Source of the DNA: Ifrita kowaldi
Taxonomy: Eukaryota; Chordata; Aves; Passeriformes; Cinclosomatidae
DNA length: 64,000 nt
Assembly (NCBI GenBank): GCA_013398055.1
Contig: VZRS01008243.1
Location: 186,001 to 250,000, forward strand
Reading direction: 5' to 3'
Notes under the pieces: generated by a model
The model's database searches: none
What the model saw: the letters and a program-made list of their open reading frames with translations, nothing else
Told to the model about the DNA's origin: nothing
Made by a program: the position numbers and the translations under genes
Part shown: positions 13,891-29,000 of the stretch, piece after piece
How positions within the stretch are numbered: position 1 is the stretch's first letter
How the letters are laid out: every line of letters starts with the position of its first letter

Positions 13891-16800
13891 ATAACTTCTG
13901 AAAAGTGACAAGATGCCTCAAAAATAACTTTTAGAATTTGGGCAGCTTTCTAGAAAAGGTACTGCTAGACAGTAGCACAGTTTTCAGGGTGAAAACCTGT
14001 ATAGGTACCATGGTTTTTTTTAGTGGAACTAATGTTACGTGCTTATATTACACATCCATACCAGGTCTGAAATAAATAGCATGATGATCGTATTTTGATA
14101 ACTAACAAGTAGTTAATATAATAATGAAACAACAATAATGCTTATTTTCCAGATCCTATGAGAAGTGTATTCAATACCATATGGAGGTTTTTAACTGGAA
14201 ATTATGTGAAAAAGTTGTATTTAGATTTCATTTTTATTATGGCCTCTTGTCTAATTGTGAAAATATTTTTCATTCAAAATGAATACAATACAATTATGAG
14301 CGTGTCAGGGTACTGAACCCTGGCTTGTTTTAAAATATATGCTGCTGAATGACATATCACTGTAGTTCATTAGTGTGACCAAGGGACCAGCTTAATGACA
14401 GCCCAAGGGCTATCCATACCCTCTGTAATTTTGCAGAAACTGGTGCTTGCCCCAAAATTGAATCGTGTTTGGACTGTGCACTCATTGACCAACAAAAGAT
14501 TGTTAGGTAGCTATTTTTTTGCTTTCTTTCAATCTAAAATTACTAGTGCAAAGGTTTTCTCCAAGCATGAATTAACATATATAGGAGATTAAAAGGAAGA
14601 CTGTCTCTCTTGGAGCAGTACTTGAATTTCACTGTGTTACTGTTGCTTCAACAGTAATACGAAAGAACATTGTGCTTCTGATTTATGAGCTCAATGCATT
14701 CTACAGACCAAAGCCTGAACAAAATCCTCCCTCATGCCATTTCCTAGGAAATACTTACACAGCCACAGCTTCGGCAACATTCTGGTAAGTATTATTACCA
14801 TAACAATGGTAAATATCAGTGGGAGGCATTGTCTGACCAGTTAAATTATCATGGGAGCAACACATTTCCAAAGGAAAGAATGATATTTTAACCCTACACT
14901 TTACAATAAACACTTGGACCTTATTTTTGTTACTAGTTATTTCCAAACAATTACTTTTAGAGAAGTGTAACGAATGCTTTGTGTTACTTACTTTAAAGAT
15001 CAAAGACTTAAATATGTATTTTGAGATCTAGCACTGAATGAGGCAGTGTGAATTACACATAGTAAAACCAAAATATATTCTATCAAACACAAGTATCTTT
15101 CTGCACTTAACACTTATTAACTTCTCTTGAGCACTGTCAAACTGCTGTTGTCATCCACTCTGAATCAGACAGGATGTTTTATAAATTTCTGTCATCTTGG
15201 TTTCTACAGAGTATGATTCTCATTTGAAGATGTGTTCATACACATGCACACAGCTGTTCCCAGCACTCTATGCTCAAAGGCATAAAATGGATAATGCAAT
15301 ACTTGAGGCAGACCAAAATCAAAGATGAACAAATCACACACAAATAAACTATTTCTCAAAAACCACTTCATGTTCCTTCCTTGTAAACAAATTTCATTGC
15401 AATCTACAACCGTCTTTAATTCTTTAAGTTTTGACATACATAATGAAAAGTCAACACTGAAATGTGTGAGAAATTGAATAAATTTTAAAGTTAGAATGAA
15501 TCACAGCACTCAAATTAAGGAGCATATGAAAGGAGTATATGACAACTAGAATAGACATCCAAAAATTAAGGTAGAGATGGGAAATGCTGTTTACAGCCTC
15601 ATCCAAAACGTAAAAGCCTCCACATACACTGTTGTCTTGAACTGAATCTCTAGTAAGATTTAATCCCATCTTTCCCTTACCAAGATATCTGTCATCTAGC
15701 TACTGTGAACTATAGATATTTGGGAACCAAAAGACACCCAGGGAAAAATTTTTTCATCCTGTTAGTGTAGGACATTTTTACAGAAGAGACTTAAATTTTC
15801 ATTAAGGTAGACCAGAAATATACATTTGAGCCAATTGCTTTAAATTTGGACAAATACCTGAGTTCTGGCCCTGCATCAAGGCCTAGTTGTGTGCTGTACG
15901 CTTATCTAGTAACTATAGAATAAAAAATGTATAAACAGACTCTGAAATAGGGATTTAAGCATAAAGTTTTGAATTCCATGTGACTGATGGTATTGACTGA
16001 GATATTGTCAAGTGCCTTCTCTTTCTCATTTCTAGTAAATATTGAAACCTAATGCAGATTGGCACAGTATCAATACAGCTGAGGGCTGACAGCAGCCAGT
16101 TGATTGGGACTTCCTTTGGGACAGCAAGGCAAATACCTACAGCCAAGTCTGGGTGCTACAGCTAGTAAGAGTCTGCTGTCACTTGCATAAAAGGACTAAC
16201 TCCTGCACCATTTTCAGAGGAAAGTACTTTGAAGACAATTTCAGAGAAATTCCGTTATTTCGAGATCTGTTTTAGGTATATCCACTTTCCCTGTAGAAGT
16301 CCCNATGCAAAAAATCCTCAACAAAGTCCCTCAGAAAACTAGATGTTGTAGGTCCTCAGAAAGAGTTTCATATTTGATGCTGAACAAGATGGGGGGAAAA
16401 ACCTCAAAATCTTTCATACAGTTGTGAGTCTTCATCCTGAGTTAACTACTTACCTCATTAAAAAAAGAAAAAGTGGCTCATACTAATCAGTCAGCTCTGT
16501 CATCTAACTAGCAAATGAGGCTTTTCTACCTTCTGTAAATGACTGAATAGCAAGCCCATCACAAAGTAAGAAAATCACTGCTAGCATGGTCAGAGATCTG
16601 TCAGGTTCCTTTTCCCCTATAAATAACTCGGTATATAAAAGCTGGGCATATGCCTCCTATGTAGTAGTAGTACTTTCTATTTTTCATTTGTAACTGCTTA
16701 ATTGCTCTTCCAGGTTACACAGAAAGGAAATAACTTGACAAGATTTTAATTATGCCTTATATATAAACTTTATGAAGAAATTTACTAATGGATACCTGGC

Positions 16801-19800
16801 AGGAGCTGCCAATGTGATACACAGAAATCTTGAACACGCAGATCTCGGGAGCTGACTAAACTCCAAATTTGGCTACAGTGAACTCAGGAATTTTTTTTCG
16901 GAGAATAAGGCAAACAACAGCATATCAACCCAGTGTCCTGCCTCACTAGCACCCCCAAAAAAGCCAAAGTACACAAAAAACCCCAAAACCTCACAAACAC
17001 CAAGTGAAAAAAAACCACAAGAAACAAAAAAACCAGACACAATAAAAGCTGTAGATGTCTCCTTTCCCCTAAGACACTAGCACTTGAAAATCTAGACCTC
17101 AGCAGACTCTGACATATATCCAAGTTGTAACTTGCCTTCATACTCATAGATTCCCAATATTACCTTTCTAAGGGCCATGACAGCTTTTCTAAGACAATCA
17201 AAGATAGGTTTTTCAGTCAGGAGGAGCAGCTGACATCTTAATTAACCTTGCTACAGCCATTGTAATCAAACAAGCCTCTATCTTGCGAAGTAGGGGTGGA
17301 AAAAGTTGGAAAGACTGGGAATCAGTAAGATTGATACTTCTACTTAGCACATCTGTTCCAGGGCTGTATAGGATGCTCCATAGTATGACTCCTGAAATAG
17401 CAGAATTACTTCCTCTATGGGGCTTGCAAGATGGGGTAGGGGTGTAGTTTGGTCTTAGGGAATTGATTTTTGTTTTCTTTTCCATCATATTAAATGGAAA
17501 GACCATTTATTCTAAAGGAGTTCAATTTTATTTAAAAAAAATACATCAGAATCTGTTAGCCAAATCACCCAGGAAATACATAACCAAAGACGCAAAACGA
17601 AATTATTTAAACTGTGGCTAAATTATTAACAAGCTAGAAAGAGGCCATTTCTATCAGCAACATTCAAATTATGCACAAATCCTTTACTTCAGTCCAGTCA
17701 AAATACAATAGGATAGCATTTTAGAGGCATAATCCTTTCCCTGGGTTTTCAGTGACATGTCAAAGTCAGAAACCACTTTGTAAGGCTGGCCACGCCACAG
17801 AATTTGTATCCAGCCCGTCTGTAAATAGATGGGTATTATTTTAATAATAAACACTGGGGAAACTGAAATACTGGCAGTAATACTTCCTGAAGGACAACAA
17901 AAATTGCAGCTCACTGTCCTCTGGCAGGGATTAGTTTCACAACTTTGAGGAATTTCTCGTATAATTGAGTAACATGTCTCCAAAGAGGAAAGCTGGCTAT
18001 GATAGCAGGATGGAAGTTAGCATTAGAAACACCAGAAAAAAAGATAAATCCCAGTAAGCCACTTTTGGCGCACAGAGACAGATCCAGTAAAGGTTTGCAC
18101 AGTATCAGTTTTTTTCCCAAGTAACAGAAAAGTAAGGACATATAATGTCTAAGTAGACTCTTGAAAGAAATTACGTTGAGCAATTTGGTCTCTTTCTTGC
18201 AGCACAACCCTAACGTAGTTTCAGCCACTAAACATGACCCAGTAAAAAGAAAATTTTTCCTTCAGAACCAAACAGACTTACTGTTATAGGATCCTGTGGT
18301 TTCTGAGCAAAACTACTTTAACTCTCTATAGAGTACTAGGATGCATGGTATCAATGTCTCTTTGTTAAGCCAAAAGCGTAATAAGTATACAAAAATACAA
18401 CAGTCACTAGCTCTCTGTCCCAGCTCATATGTGATATTATTCTTCAAAGGTAGCAAAAGCCAATGTAAATTCACAGTAGTTTTATGCTCTGTAGTATTGA
18501 GTTCCTGTAACTGGAAATGTTAAAATATTTCTAACAAAAAGTGCTTAATATTTGTTTACAGCTGTTAGTTGGTCTTATAACCTCTGCTTTTACAGAAACC
18601 TTCATTTCTATACATTCTTTTTATTTATCCCACTCATTAAAATTCCAGAATATTCTGAGTTTTCAGTGTCTTTTTCTTCATATGCAAACTCACTATGGGG
18701 GGGAAACCAGCCTGTGTGGTTTAGAATGGTTCACCTATAAACCTTCTAAAACCTCACTGTTGCAAAAGATTTCAGTGGGCTTATATGTTACTATTGGCAA
18801 AAAAAGTCAGAGTGCAACAAGATTTCCCATCAGATTACCCCAGTATAAAGCACATCATGTTTTTTTCCATTGTGGATGCTCAGTTGAAGCACGCTGCCCT
18901 AACTTGACTTGTGCCACTGAAACTTGCTAATTTATATAGCAACGTAGGCTCTGCTGACTGCTGTTTAGAACCTCATAGGTATATTTCTGGTCCTTTTGGC
19001 ACCAAACTTCCCCATGCCTACCAGTTTGGGTGGAGATATTTTTTTAAAATAAGAGAAGTCACCAATCTTCCACCTGTTAACAACCAGGAGATAATTAGAG
19101 GAGGGTTGTTCATATTTTTCCAATATGAAATTAAATGCACCTGGAGAGAAAGTGAGAGTTCTGATTAGGGACTTGAGTCAAGTCAGAAAAGCACACAATT
19201 TCCCCACCACACATGAAAAAAACCTTATGATTACTCTTGGTACTGTCTCAACAAGTATTTCCTTTAGATGTGTGTGCTGCAGCAATAAATAATACAGTTT
19301 TTTTAAAAGTCTATTGTTTATGGGATTACCTTTCCTGTAAACTCACTATGGCATTTTAGCTTCATTTAAAAGATGTCTTGCACTCTGCTTTCATGGACTT
19401 AACTATGGTTTTGGACACCACCTGTTTTGTTATATTTTTTGTAACATCAGTTCATGCATATATTGATACCCATTTGAATTGATTATGGGTCTAATCCTCA
19501 ATGAGAAATTTCCTCATGTATGATCAGACATAGTCTGATAAGAGAATGACTGCAGGGATTGCATCTGTCTCTTGCAATTGACCAAGGAATGTAACTATGC
19601 AGAGAGATGAATTATTCACATACAAAATAATGATAAAACATGTAAATATTTCATTCACAGTCAAGCAAATTCTTAGGTGTCTCTGCTTCAACCTTGAGAG
19701 GTATCACGTTGAAGTGCTTTTGGGTATGTAATATAGAAAATGGTCAACTTAATACATTTTTGCTATTTCATGTGTCTTTTTTAAAAGTCTTTCAACTCTC

Positions 19801-19838
19801 ATTAAGTTTTTTGTTTATTCATGAATGCTTATTTATGA
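13891..19838. other. AT-rich unique DNA; one weak exon candidate
   Basis: Largely featureless. A single undetermined base lies at 16304, and an A/C-rich low-complexity stretch lies at about 16949-17043. A minus-strand open segment at 14759-14893 with a strong donor is discussed as a finding but is too weak to annotate as a gene. Confidence 0.5.
16949..17043. repeat. A/C-rich low-complexity stretch
   Basis: About 95 bp made almost entirely of A and C on the plus strand (runs of CCCC, AAAAAA and CACAAACACC). It is simple sequence with no periodic unit. Confidence 0.7.
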
Positions 19839-20056
19839 AGGCCAAGAAGGTGATGGGGAGTAGTCAACATGGACTCACCAAAGGGAAACCATGCTTGACC
19901 ATCCTGATTGCCTTCTACAATGGATCAACTCGCTGAATAAACAGAGGCTGATGGAGCCTAATAGGCTGATAGAGGGGAGAGCAGTGGATATTGTCTACCT
20001 AGATGACTTCCAGTGGTCCCTTCCAGCTTCACCCATTCTGTGGTTCTGTGACTGTG
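19839..20056 (+). mobile_element. CR1 LINE, reverse-transcriptase piece joined to 3' UTR
   Basis: The first half is CR1 ORF2 reverse transcriptase. The frame reads KVMGSSQHGLTKGK and CLTILIAFYNG (family KVISSSQHGFTKGKSCLTNL), then, after a frame change, EGRAVDIVYLD. At about 19998-20003 the sequence leaves the reverse transcriptase and continues directly as the CR1 3' end (GACTTCCAGTGGTCCCTTCCA, then CCATTCTGTGGTTCTGTG). The intervening part of ORF2 and most of the 3' UTR are missing, and there is a stop and frameshift near 19936. The copy is non-functional. Confidence 0.88.
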
Positions 20057-23000
20057 AATCCAAATCTACTGCTTGCTATCAGTGTAACTATGTCACAAAT
20101 ACAGACCCACACTTTAAAAAAATTGCTTAACTCAAATGTTTTATGTATCCTTTTACCACCAGTAGGAGCTAACAGCTGTATGGAGTAAAATTTTAAGAAA
20201 CCAAATTATAGTAGAAAATAACTGGATTTGCTTACTTTTTGCAGGTCATACAACTGCATGTGGGAGTTGGAGATAGAATGAGAGGACCACGTTAGAAGTC
20301 TACATGTGCAGTCACAGTAGCTTTGTAGTTTGGATCAGTAGTTTTGAAGCAACTCTCTCCACTAACTCCAACTTGTCATACTTGTAGCATCACAGAATCC
20401 TTCCAGATCAGATTCCTCCATGATGAAGATAAAGCAGAAGATGAGCAGGTGGAAAGCATCTGAAGCACTGCTACTGCTGATGATGCTCAGTCTACTGATA
20501 CAGACAAAAGCTAGTCCAGAGTGATACAGTCTGTGTGGACACCAGGACACCTATTCCCTCTATAGATCTGCTTCTATTGTAGCTTTTATGATTAAATGGA
20601 CCAGGGATGGTAAAAACATTGCCTTAACCTACATGTATAACCTTTTTCCTTTCTAAAAGCCATTTTTTCAATGTATCAAAGGTTTGTTAACATTCTGAGG
20701 AAGAAGTAATCTAAATAGTGCAAATACAGTTCAGAACCCTGCAGTCTGACATGTATCTGTCATTCACTCAGTTGCAATATTGTAAAACTGCCATATATTC
20801 TGGAGATGGTTTCTGAAGATCTCTACAGATCTGCTAACAATTTCTGCAGATATCTCAAATTTTCATAGCTGGGCCTGCTGCCTGTCAATGGGAGACAGTC
20901 TTGTGCCATTCGGGCCTCTGTAAATCGTAATGCAAAAGTCAAGAGGAAGGAGGCAACATGTTACAGAACAAATCTAGCATTCAGCCAGTTCCAGAACACT
21001 CAAAAGTGCACCATCATATGCAAAGCAAGCTATGTTTGTGATCAGTTGCATAAACTGAGTTTCAAAAATGCAGTTTCACCCTCTGTTAACATGAACTGGG
21101 AAGTGAGCTGGAGGGTATAGGCATATAGAGATCACCTTGCATGAGGGGGATATCCTGTATTGAGGTAATTAATTTTGCAGTTTGCTCCCTATAATGTGAG
21201 GGGAACCATATGTAACTTGGTCAAGAACTTAGCTTGGCAACATTAAGGCAGCAAGGTAAATGAGATAAGGAACATTAAAATGCAGCCCACATCCTTGCCC
21301 CCACACTTATCAGTCTTCACATTAGCTTCTTCACTTCATTGTGAAAAATCAAGTTTGTAAATCTCTATCTTGATAGCATCTAACTTTCAAGTCTATTATT
21401 CCTACCATGGCAATCAGGGACATTGTTAAAACTTCAAATGTTTTCTTGGCTCCATTTTGCTACAAGAAAACCTGAGGATAATTAATAAGGACAGTACTGA
21501 TTGGAAACTGCCAATCACAGACAACAGCTAGGGCTTTTGTAGGCTAGAAAAAAATTTCTCTTCTGATATTTACATGATCCTAGATAATTCAGGATCATTT
21601 TTAATTAGCTGAGCTTGAGGATGTCATTTGAGTTTTTAGAAGGCCCAGTCTCTTTACTTTGGATTCTATGGAAGAGCTGTTTTGCATCACTGAATCTCTA
21701 TTAAAGGTCAACTGACAACGCTAAAGTGTTGGTGAAAGAGAAATCATTACATGTAGCATTATTGACCAGTGGGTAATTGCCCCATTAAAATTTATGAAGT
21801 TACCAATGATTGCTTTTCTCCAATAAAAATATTTTACTAGATGAGTGTGCATTTATCATATTATGCTTAAGGAAAATTTACAACGTTCTTGTTCTGGTTC
21901 TTCTTTTTTGGTTTTGTTTGTTTGGGGTTTTTTTTTGGTTTTTAGTGAGACAAGTGTGGTACTTCAGATTATCTGGTATTTCCATCTTTCAACATAACTT
22001 GCAAATAGCTTATAAGAATCAAAGTATGAGTATGCATTTTAATACTTATTTAGGAATCTCTTCTTGCAACCAACCATGAAAGATGCTAACTCAGAAAATC
22101 AAGATTGGTCATCTTCTGACATATTACGGCCACCACCATCAGAATTCAGTCTCCCAGTCCTTCCATTTCAGATGCCAGAAATGAACTATGTTTTCTTCAA
22201 TTATTGGATCTCTTGACTATGATTTCATGAATTATAAACTCTTTCTTCTTTTTGTCATTTTTAAGCAAAACATCTGGGTAAGGTTATTGAGCCTCCCTTG
22301 CTAGTCTTCTTGGTCCTTGAGCAAAATCATAGCTTTTAGAAAGAAAAAACATGATAAAATTCTATCTCTTTAACTGCTTAAATATGCTACTGGGGCATAA
22401 TGTGTTTTGTAGGTCCAATAATACAGACTGAGGACCTAATGGGAAAATACAATCCATAATGGTATCAAAGGCATGTGTCCCATCAAAGTCTGATTTTCAT
22501 GCAGAAGGTGTGAGACTGGCACCTAGGCGGGGCTCTCCTTGATAAGAAATTGGGACATGGGCAAGATATGCAACTTAGAAGTGCTCAAAAGTTCTCCAAA
22601 AGTGGATGCAGAGTTCTGTGGATCCTCGACTCTTCTTGAGAGCATTTTATGCAATTTTTCCTTTTCTTTCCAAATACTGCAATATTTTCCTGAAACTTCT
22701 TAGTGAATTTCTAATTTGGGAGGGAAAAATTAAATATATTTCATTCAATTCACAGATGAAGAAGAACTGTTACAACTGTGCTAGTTTTATCTGTATGAGC
22801 TGAAGCAGTAACTGGACACTTTTCAGGAATAGCCAATCTTTTTATCCATAGATCTGTAACTGATTGAGGGCACAACAGTGCCCTTAGCAATGACTTTTAG
22901 CCAGCATGTTTTAAAGAGTATTATCTGTATCTCAGGTCTACTTTTTCCTAACTTGAAATATGGTACATCATGGAGTATTATTTATTTCAGTCATTTTACT

Positions 23001-26000
23001 CTTTCAGCACTCAACTCATGAAAGGTTCAACATGGTCAAGAAAGGAAGAGGAGCAGAGGAGTTCCAAAGGAGGCAGTTGCTATTAACAGGAAAAGATCTA
23101 CTTAACCACCAACACAGGCACTTTTCAAAACTTAGTAGAATACACTCCTCTCTCATAGATGGCAAAAGAGAATTAAGTATTTATTTTCAAGAAACTTTCT
23201 ACCTTCTCTAGTTAGGTAGAATTTGCATGTAGCATTGGATATCAAAAGGTCATAAAGCAGAAACAGCAAAAAATATCTAAATTCCATAGAATACTTTTTC
23301 CTGTGCTTGTTCTATTTTTAATCAACGAGAATCATTGTATCATGCAACTTTCAGAAGTAAAAATAAGTTTACACCTATTCTTCCAGTTAGATAGGTTAAA
23401 AGACATCTCAAACCTGGCCAAACAAGTAAAAAGACACTACTAGAACACAGAGTAAAGAGCTTTGTGTTACATGAATAGCTTTTGTATCAATATTCATTTA
23501 CTGTCAACTTGGAAATTCAGGCTGATTTCAAATGACAATCTAAAATATACAAGCAGCATTAATCAGTCAAGCTTTATAGCATCTGCCTTTGTTGTGGCAG
23601 AATTATGTATCTTATTGTAATATACAATAGGAAAACACAGTGGAACTATACAACACAAATACAAACTATAATGCCTAGAAAAATACAGCAAAAGATACAT
23701 CAATTTATAGTATAAGGTAATGTTAGCGCAGCAAATGCTCTATAACAGCACTGCTGAGAATACTCTAGCTTCATGTTGCTACCCTCTCTCTAGATCCATA
23801 TCACACTGTCTCCTCTCAGGAATTTAGGTTTATTTAACCTTTCAAGTTCCCTTTACTGGGCTTATGCTAAAAAGGAGTCTTTTCTCTCCTCTCAGCAAAT
23901 ATCTAAGTAAAATATTTATTTCCTTTTTATCTGTTTTAATATTAGAACTGGGTTCAATTCTCCTTTGCTGTAGAAAAGAAAACACCCATATCTCTACTCC
24001 CCCTGCTTTTACAGAGATGCTTTCTTTAACTGGCAGCTTCTGCTTTTATGTCACAGATGAATGGTAACAAAGAGGAGGGGGTGGATTTTTAACTGTAAGC
24101 AGCCATGACCATATAATTTTTTATTTTACTTCAGTTTCTCTCCTTGATCCTCTTTACTCAGTTCTAAAGTCAAAGTAGACTCCTGTACCTGACTTCTTTT
24201 CCTTTGAACACGAGCATAAGCAGATCTGATCCTCAAGTTTTCTTGTGCTAAGAACCCCAAAATTCCTCCTGATATGCCTGTGCCTGGATCTTCCTTAGCA
24301 GACCTTGGCACCCAGAGTTAGCAGAAAGACTCCTACTCTATCTGGGTTTTCCCTCAGAGAGTAGAACTAAGCCCAGGTAAGCTTTTCTAAAGAAGCCACA
24401 GCTTTGTTTAGTCATAGCGCAAAGCAACATATGCCATTTCTGCAAACAAAGCATTTCAGTTCACAGAGATGCCTTTCCAAACTGATGTGTCTAGTGGCTC
24501 TTATAGATTTAGTGATACTTTACACAAACTCAAAACCCACATCAAAGATTCTTAACTGTCAAGATCCCCTCTTTTGCTCAAAACTAAACATCATAGTTAG
24601 AACACCTTCTTCCTGCATCAAATCAACAAATCTGAGATGAGCCATCTCCCCTCTTCTGCCTGAGTTGCATTCTGAGTGCCCTGCCTAGGTGTGCAAGCAC
24701 ATACATGCAGATAGATACACTTCCAATATTAGTCAATTTTCTATCATCTGCTACAGTGATTGCAGCATTAGTTGTTCAAGCAGTTGATTCACATTACAGC
24801 TCCTGGTGATGATAGCAAATTGGTGCTGTTGGAGCAGTCCATACATCTTGTTAAAAATCTCAAAAGGAAAAAGTATCACAAGACAGTATTTCTTCTTTAA
24901 TTCTGTGATTGCCAGAACCTAGAAAACTCCATATGCAGCTGAAGTACTGAAGAGCCTGTTGTTTGTATTGACCATGAAATGTAATAAAATATTGATTTCA
25001 TTTACATTCTAGAATACTTTAAAATTACTTTCAAGGTATTATTCATCCTTTTTACTTTTAATTCTTTTCTTCTCTATCTTGTAATAACCAGAAGGCATAA
25101 CACACACAAGAGTTTAGAAAAGAACTATGAACATCCCGAAGTTTTCCAACTGGATTTTAAATCACTGTATTCTTAAAGCAAGTGTGTGAACTGCAGCCTC
25201 CACAATCAACTTCAGTATTATGGAGTATTTGGAGCTACGAATCTGAATTTTGTACACTGAGAAAATTAGATTAGGTTTTGAATTAGGAGTCAGACCCACC
25301 TTCAGGATTTATTCTTCAAAGCCTTACAGCCTTTCTTTCAGTGATGCTAGACTGTTTATTCAGGTGTAGGCAGACATGCACACGTGCTGCCTGCACATCA
25401 CTCAAACAAGCTCAGAAGCCACACTGCTGCAAGCCTGAGCTGCTTCCTCCTGCCTCCCTACAACAGAACAGACAGGCTGAATGACAGCCGAGACAACAAG
25501 GCTATGACAGTTCCAAGGACAAATTTTTCTTGTCTGAATCAGAGAATTAAACAGGGTACACTTTGCTGTATAGACACGTTCTATTGCTGAAATAATTTGT
25601 TTTTGCAAGTATAACACTGGAAAAATGTATCACAAAAGCAGCTGTTTTAAGTTAGAGTCTTAGACTAACTTTTGCTGGAAATTATCAGCTGTAGAGGCTT
25701 GTTTAAGAGGCCTTACAGTCTAAAGATGACTGTTAGGCTGTAGCTGTGGAAGATGAAGAATTGGAATTCAGGACAGAGATTCAGTTCTTGGTGGCATTAC
25801 AGGTTTTTCATCACAAGCGAAATTTAGCCCTGTTACACATCTCAGGTTGTGCTGGCAGCTAAACTTTGTTTGCTTCCATCCCCACATGCTCATGTACTCC
25901 TATCAGTCATTTGGCATTTGTTTTATGTTGACATTTACATTTAGAAGTCTAAAGTTCCTTAGGTGACCCTGTACACATGCTCAGCTCATAAAACTCTGAT

Positions 26001-29000
26001 AACCTTCACAACTCAGATTTGCATTCAAGCCCTATCATGATCTTTCTCCTACTTTCAAGATATTTACATTCCTCCACTGCTGTTCTTAAAGTCCTCATTT
26101 TTTATTATACATGATTACTGTTACTCTAGCCTACCAGGTTAGAGCCAACATTCTGAAGCAAAGAAGAGGCTTAGAGCAGACAGGTTTCTTGAACACCAGA
26201 TGATAGCAATGATTCCTTCAGGTCTTGTCTTGGTTAACAGATTAGTAAAGAGTGAGAGACACAACAAGTGCAGGATTTTTCCAGATGAGATTGGCATGGA
26301 GTGGCTCTAAGGATAGGGGTGGCTGGCAAAAGGTGTAGGTGACTATGACTAAAATCAAGGCTATAGATAGTTTTATGACTTAGAAAGGAAGCAATAGTGA
26401 TTTCTGATTTTAGTGGGGGCAGAACTGAAACAGGGAATATGCCACTACTGTGGATTTCTATCCACAGGTGTAGCAAAAGATGAGAGATAGGCTTCTGAGG
26501 CAAGCCAATACACTAGTGAAGTACATCACCTAACAAGTTCTGGGGGAAAAGGAAAAACCTTCTACCAGCTCCAGCTTCCTAAACTTCGCATACGAACACT
26601 GACATTTTTTCTGTGATTCACTCCTTGATGAATATGTAAAAAGCCTCACATGCCTCAAGTTTCAGGTGAAAAAGGCTCTAAGTATTCTTCTGGTCTCAGT
26701 CCAGGCTGAGTCTGTGACACAGTCTGGGTTATTTAAATGATGTCTGGCTTCATCTCCTGGCCAATCCCTTTCACTAGATGACTACTCCATCGTCTTTCAC
26801 CTAAGAGATAAGATGAACGCAACTTTAGTCAGAAAGACATACCGAGTGAAGTTCAAGAAAAAGAAAAGATGTATTAGAAAAGAAATATACACCATGTGGA
26901 GAATAATGGAGTGCAGAGCTGAGAGCCAAGAATATCTGGCGCTGGTTTACTGTCTTGTTGAGATGTGGAAGTGTGGTGGAAGCAAGATGCATGTGAGAAT
27001 CAGCTCTTAGGACTCTTGATGAGTCAGTGTGACCTTCTTCCTAGACATGTCTTGACATCCAGCTCTGTGACCAAAGAGAGAAGTAGCCCATTTTGTAGCA
27101 TGAGGACTCCAGAACCCAGCTGGTTTTTTTGCACCAACTTTTTCACCAAGAGCTAATACTCTAAAAGTTTAGAGGAGGATGTACAGACACAGTTCCAGCA
27201 CAACTTGGTTATGCCAAAGTTACAGTTTTTATGATCATACTTAGAGTCACCAACTCCAGATCAGAGCATAAGTTCTTCAGCTTGTACTCTCTCTCAGGCT
27301 CAATATAGGCTGTCTGGCAAAGCAGCTGAAAAAAGCATGTGCAGAAGGTCTTAGTCTGCTCTGTTCCTGAGGAACAATTTCTATTCCTTTTACTCTGTTC
27401 TCAAGGAAAAATTTTCTCATTTACCTACTGGGACTGGATTCTAAAACAGAGATGGCTTTTTGTGGGGTTTTATTTTTCAGGCTCTTTGCTCTAACAAAGA
27501 ACTGTGGGATCAAACTATCTTTAAGTACTTTAAGTACTTGATTTCTTGCACATGTAATGGGGCTGGTCACTTTCTCTGGTATCTCCTTCACTCACCTCTC
27601 CTGGTGCATGTCTTAGCTGATGTCTCTGAGCCAGCTTCTGCTGACCCTGGACATCAGCCTGAATCCAGGCTTGATCAGTTGCAGAGGGCAAGGATCAGAA
27701 ATGCCCAACAGAACAAAGGAGTGGGAAGGCAGTAGTCACTAAGATTGTTTTCATATTTAAATTTGAACTTTTTTTTCAGTTTTAACCTCTTCTTGATGGC
27801 TTGGGGATGTTTCTGGCTCTCACCATTCACAATCAGAGAGCAGAACTTACTGTCGAGTCTGAACAGACTACTGAATGACCTACCCACTTCTTCCAATGTC
27901 AGCTCTGAAACAACAAAAAATGATCAGACTGCAGAGTTACTGTGACATGAATAGAGGGCCCACACCCACACTGTGACATTCACTGGGACAGAAAGCAATG
28001 TCTCATTGCTGGTAGTGCCAGTTCTTTTATTTCTGTTCTGAGTTCTCTTATTGATCACTGGGTCTTGCCAATATTTCTTTAGAAGCTGGGGTGGTGGGTC
28101 TTTTTACAAAAGACTGTTTTGACAGCTATGGTGAAGGGGTGCTTCTGAATGCAGAAGCAGGTAAAAAGTAGAGTGTGAGGGGAGGGTAATGATTTGTTGG
28201 TGTTCTGTGAATACCCTGCAGCCAGAACAATGCCTAAATGACAGCTGAACCTAAAAGGGTTGATAGATTTCCATAAAACTTAGGCTCTTTATCTTTGTTG
28301 TGTTCAAATTTCTCAGCTGTAAAATGGGGATAATTATATTTTCTTCCTTTTCACCTGTTTTCTGTTTTCTTTATAAACAGAATTGTTCCTCTTTGTTTAC
28401 TCCTCCCTGACATTTCCATAGCAACACACAGCCCATATAAGTACCTGTAAATATTTCTTTCCCAAAGTACATAGAGAAGAATGCCACTATTTCTATGAAA
28501 ACATTCAGGTTTTATATATAAATTCTTGGTTTTGGCACTGCATTTCTCCATGTTCAAAAAACTACCCTTTAAAAATAACAGCTAGAAATCCAACTGAACT
28601 ATGCTCTCTTCCTACTATAAAGATCAGACCTGTGCTCGTTATGAGCAGACATGATCAGCATGTCCATTCTTAGCAAACTGCTAGTGTATGATTTTAAGAC
28701 TACAGGCTGTTTTGTGGTGCAAGCATACTATATGTTAGGTATTGGTAAACGGCATAGTGCAAGTCCCATAAGCAGCTGTCCAAAGCAGAAGTATATCATT
28801 AAAATCAGTTGAGTGCTGTTGATACAGTGCGAGTATGTGAGACCTGAATCAACCCACTCTGCTGTTCACTAATTACAGTGATGACTGATTAAATACTTTG
28901 ATTTGAATCCACATTTTATTGATATGTGACACTGATGTGGCCAACCTGAATCTCAATTCCATTTTTACCAAAACTATAAAAACTTTCCTTGTTTTAATCC

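Noticed and set aside
27598..27660. Minus-strand exon ending at GAG/GTGAGT
   Set aside because: The upstream acceptor lacks a pyrimidine tract, and all nearby alternatives are equally weak.
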